Source: Halorubrum lipolyticum DSM 21995
GTDB lineage: Archaea > Halobacteriota > Halobacteria > Halobacteriales > Haloferacaceae
Length of the DNA stretch: 64,000 nt
Reading direction: 5' to 3'
NCBI RefSeq assembly: GCF_000337375.1
Contig: NZ_AOJG01000025.1
Span: forward strand, 56,166 to 120,165
The notes under the pieces are model-generated. The model had not been told where the DNA came from. It worked only from the letters and a program-made list of their open reading frames with translations, and made no database searches. Below are positions 61,672-64,000 of this stretch, piece by piece. The translations under genes were made by a program, and so were the position numbers. Position 1 is the first letter of the stretch. Each line of letters opens with the position of its first letter.

Positions 61672-62076
61672 CTACTCGCCGTCGTCTGGGTCGTCGGGGT
61701 CGTCCGAGTCGTCCGGGTCGAACGCGTCGATCGCGGCGTGGACGCCCTCGACCCACTCGTCTAAGGCGCCGTGGAGTCGCTCTTTCGCCTCCGGGACCGG
61801 GATGGCGGTGTACTGGTAGACGTACCCGCCCGAGTCGAGCAGGCGGCGGCGGCGCTCGACGAGCCCCTTCTCCCGCAGCGTCGACAGCGACCGGTTCACG
61901 TTCGACCGGTCTCGGTCGAGGGTCTGGGCGAGTTCGGCGACGGTGCTCCCCGGGTGATCGAGCAGCGTCAGGTACGTCCGGCTCTCGTGGTCCCGGACGC
62001 CGAACACGCAGGAGAGCACGTGCTCGAAGGAGGGAGACACGTCGCCGACGAGGTCCTCGATCTCGGGGTCGCTCAT
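61672..62076 (-). CDS. TrmB/MarR-like HTH regulator
   Basis: A 134-residue winged-helix regulator. CVFGVRDHESRTYLTLLDHP, then GSTVAELAQTLDRDRSNVNR and SLSTLREKGLVERRRRLLDS form the DNA-binding domain, like short TrmB proteins common in haloarchaea. There is no ligand domain; the tail is an Asp/Pro repeat (DDSDDPDDPDD). Targets are unknown. Its gene converges with the S9 peptidase gene 22 bp away. Confidence 0.88.
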   Translation of the reverse strand: MSDPEIEDLVGDVSPSFEHVLSCVFGVRDHESRTYLTLLDHPGSTVAELAQTLDRDRSNVNRSLSTLREKGLVERRRRLLDSGGYVYQYTAIPVPEAKERLHGALDEWVEGVHAAIDAFDPDDSDDPDDPDDGE

Positions 62077-62197
62077 GGGCGCCGTTCGACTGCGGTCGGG
62101 TTAAAAGTCGTCATCGCGGCGGCGAGTCGGCGGGGCAGACAGTCGGCGGGGCGGCGAGTCGGCGAGACGGCGGGCGGTGAGGCGACGAGACGGCGGC

Positions 62198-62440
62198 TCA
62201 GCGATCGGGGTCCGCGTATCCCATCCGGTCGATACAGCCGCGCATCTCGGTCTCGTCCGCGTGCCGGTGGAGGTTCGTGGGCGTGTCGCAGTGATACGTC
62301 TCCCCGTCGTAGCGGAGCACGACCTCGTGTCGCCCGCCGGCGACCTCGACGTCGACGAGGATCCGGCGCCCGTCGTTGAGCGCGTCGATGATCTCGTCGG
62401 GCGACAGCTCGCCGGCCTCGACCCGGAGTACCTCGGTCAT
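62198..62440 (-). CDS. Small haloarchaeal conserved protein
   Basis: An 80-residue protein beginning MTEVLRVEAGELSPDEIIDA. The centre (GRRILVDVEVAGGRHEVVLR) is beta-rich and is followed by YHCDTPTNLHRHADETEMRG, with a Cys and three His that could bind metal. Haloarchaeal homologues exist in my recall, but the function is unknown. Confidence 0.75.
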   Translation of the reverse strand: MTEVLRVEAGELSPDEIIDALNDGRRILVDVEVAGGRHEVVLRYDGETYHCDTPTNLHRHADETEMRGCIDRMGYADPDR

Positions 62441-62490
62441 AGGCCCTCTTCGCGGGTCGCCGAATTAAAACCGTGCCTGTCCGGCCGACC

Positions 62491-63177
62491 TCACGTCATC
62501 GTCGAGTCCGGGCCGCCCTCTTCCTCCGGCGGCTCGACCCCCTCGGCGGCGGCCACGTCCTCGGTCCGCTTCTCGGCCTCGACGTGCCAGCGGTCGATCT
62601 CGGACTCGTAGTCGGCGAGGATGTCGCTCACCTCGGCTTTCAGCTCGTCGTCGTTGACGTTCACCTCGAAGACGAACGTCTCGCCGTTCTCGCCGCGGCC
62701 GACCTCCTGGACGTTGGCGCTGACGAGTTCGTTGTCGAAGTAGTACGGTGCCATCTGGGTCATCACCTTCCGGTAGACGGTGTCTTCCACCTTCCGGAGC
62801 GCCTTGCGACTCGCCGAGTCGGCGGCGCGCGCGACGTGGCCGATCGACTCGCCCCAGCTCTCCATCGCGCTCTCGGTGTCGTTCTCCTCGACCTTCTCGT
62901 AGGACTCGGTGAGCTTCTCGCCGGCCGTCTGGAGGTCGTCGCCGGGCGATTTACCGGCCTGTTCGCCCTCTCCTTCGCCGACGGACGCCTGTTCGGCGGT
63001 CTTCGCCGACACGTCCTCGTCGATACGCTCGTGAGACTTGGGGCGCCAGTCGTCGAACTCGTGGAACGGGTCGCCGTCGGCGCCGGTCTCTCGGAGCGCC
63101 AGGGCGATCCGCTCGCCGTGCTCGACCACGTCTCCCCAGTCCCCGCGCATCTTGAAGCCGGAGATGCTCTCTTCCAT
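62491..63177 (-). CDS. DUF5828 family protein
   Basis: A 228-residue acidic protein of the haloarchaeal DUF5828 family. The N-terminus MEESISGFKMRGDWGDVVEH is diagnostic. Helical repeats follow (GEKLTESYEKVEENDTESAM, AADSASRKALRKVEDTVYRK), then a beta segment (ENGETFVFEVNVNDDELKAE) and a helical end. No function is known. Confidence 0.85.
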   Translation of the reverse strand: MEESISGFKMRGDWGDVVEHGERIALALRETGADGDPFHEFDDWRPKSHERIDEDVSAKTAEQASVGEGEGEQAGKSPGDDLQTAGEKLTESYEKVEENDTESAMESWGESIGHVARAADSASRKALRKVEDTVYRKVMTQMAPYYFDNELVSANVQEVGRGENGETFVFEVNVNDDELKAEVSDILADYESEIDRWHVEAEKRTEDVAAAEGVEPPEEEGGPDSTMT

Positions 63178-63306
63178 CGCTTGCTCTCGCTACGGCGCGA
63201 ACGCGTATAAGTTTCCCCGACCGCGTGAACCGCTATTCCTCGTGCGAGAACCGGCGGTCGGTCGGGCCGACGACCGATTCCGCCGGAGAGGAGTCCTCAC
63301 AGCGGC

Positions 63307-63513
63307 TCAGTTCGAGTTGGCGTCGGCGGCGAGCTCGCCCTGCGTCTGGCCCGCGTCCTCGCCCTCGCCGAGCTCGGGCTGTTCGCCGTCGTCGGGGGTC
63401 GGCGTGTGGGGGCCGTCACCGAGCGCGCCCAAGACGAGGTACAGCATCGCGATGACCATGAGGAGGGTCATGACCGTCGCGACGATCCCCACTGCGGACA
63501 CGTACTGGAACAT
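63307..63513 (-). CDS. Small single-helix membrane protein
   Basis: A 68-residue protein with one N-terminal membrane helix ([20 protein letters not shown]) and an acidic Pro/Gly-rich tail ([20 protein letters not shown]). The ATG at 63513 is chosen; a longer frame to 63669 would overlap the upp start region and is basic and atypical. Family unknown. Confidence 0.72.
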
Positions 63514-63595
63514 GATGCGCGGTCGGCGGGCGCGACGTATCAACGTATCGGCTTCCACCGATCGAGCGGCCCGACGAACCGGCGAGTTTCGCCAT

Positions 63596-63604
63596 CTTTT
63601 AAGC
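63596..63604 (+). promoter_or_regulatory. TATA-like element of upp
   Basis: TCTTTTAAG lies about 24-32 bp before the ATG at 63628, the usual position for a haloarchaeal promoter. Confidence 0.5.
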
Positions 63605-63627
63605 CGAACGCGGCGCTTCTCCCGACA

Positions 63628-64000
63628 ATGACTATCGAAGACCGCGACGACGCGCACCTCATCACGCACGCGCTGGCGAAGGACACCCTCTCGCGGCTCC
63701 GCGACGTCGAGACCGAGCAGGTCGCCTTCCGGAAGGGGCTCGTGAAGCTCGGTCGGATCTGCGGCTACGAGATCATCGACGGCGCGATGGAGACGGAGTA
63801 CGTCCCCGTCCAGACGCCGCTTCAGGAGACGACCGGCGAGCGCGTGAAGGGGCTCGACGACGTGGTCATCATCAACGTGCTCCGGGCGGCCACCCCGTTC
63901 GTCGAGGGGCTCCTCAAGGCGTTCCCGCGCGCGAAGCAGGGCGTCATCTCTGCCGGTCGCGACGAGGAGGCCGGGATGACCGACGACGGCGAGTTCCCGA
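63628..64000 (+). CDS. upp: Uracil phosphoribosyltransferase, cut by window end
   Basis: The first 124 residues of a UPRTase, which salvages uracil to [41 protein letters not shown], then [15 protein letters not shown] and [20 protein letters not shown] match the family. The catalytic PRPP loop lies beyond the window. The gene is complete at its 5' end and open at 64000. Confidence 0.95.

Overview
The window is a stretch of haloarchaeal chromosome. Base composition is very GC-rich, proteins are strongly acidic, and the genes are archaeal: PheS/PheT in archaeal form, Hel308, Cgi121/KEOPS, PurO, TrmB and HalOD1-type regulators, Tat lipoproteins and TATA boxes about 25-35 nt before start codons. 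A Halorubrum-like organism (order Haloferacales) is my inference; no rRNA is present to prove it. The first ~34 bases are not biological: positions 16-34 are a Nextera transposon mosaic end, so the contig starts in an untrimmed adapter.

Layout. 36-16,831 is mostly core genome: a truncated LUD-domain gene, tRNA-Lys, two peptidases (M20, M29), a lactate-use cluster (LutC, a LutB-LutA fusion and a divergent lactate permease around a palindrome-bearing promoter), pheS-pheT preceded by a tiny Phe-rich ORF, a HalOD1 protein, a catalytically dead M48-like membrane protein, a MinD-like ATPase overlapping a repeat-bearing partner, and a solitary PD-(D/E)XK protein. 17,101-32,038 is an accessory island, visibly less GC-rich from ~19.1 kb, ending beside tRNA-Arg(CCG). 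It has a CPBP/DUF4260/HTH gene set, a pilin-like protein, a graveyard of frameshifted genes including a tyrosine integrase, a ribbon-helix-helix antitoxin with a stump of its partner, then a defence block: a 1,671-aa DUF4011-helicase-nuclease, an AAA ATPase with a nuclease-like tail, a Dam-type methylase facing an Mrr-type endonuclease, and an unrecognised PD-(D/E)XK protein with two tandem C-terminal modules.

32.2-64.0 kb returns to core genome: an MMPL exporter with a COG1361-type surface protein and divergent TrmB regulator, a PAS histidine kinase, RimI, PepF, a TPR protein with DUF424, a class V aminotransferase, a thiamine-type ABC transporter, hisA and hisB, an amino-acid permease with a stress-type protein, hel308-cgi121, tRNA-Gln, purO, an S9 peptidase, small regulators and the start of upp.

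The most striking non-coding signal is a three-copy family at about 8.9, 42.1 and 45.8 kb. All copies lie in the same orientation and share a core of three hairpins whose stems change by compensating substitutions while flanking boxes stay fixed. Two copies are further enclosed in 424- and 474-bp units with ~23-bp imperfect terminal inverted repeats. This looks like a structured RNA, or an RNA-bearing miniature mobile element; reading frames are not conserved between copies.
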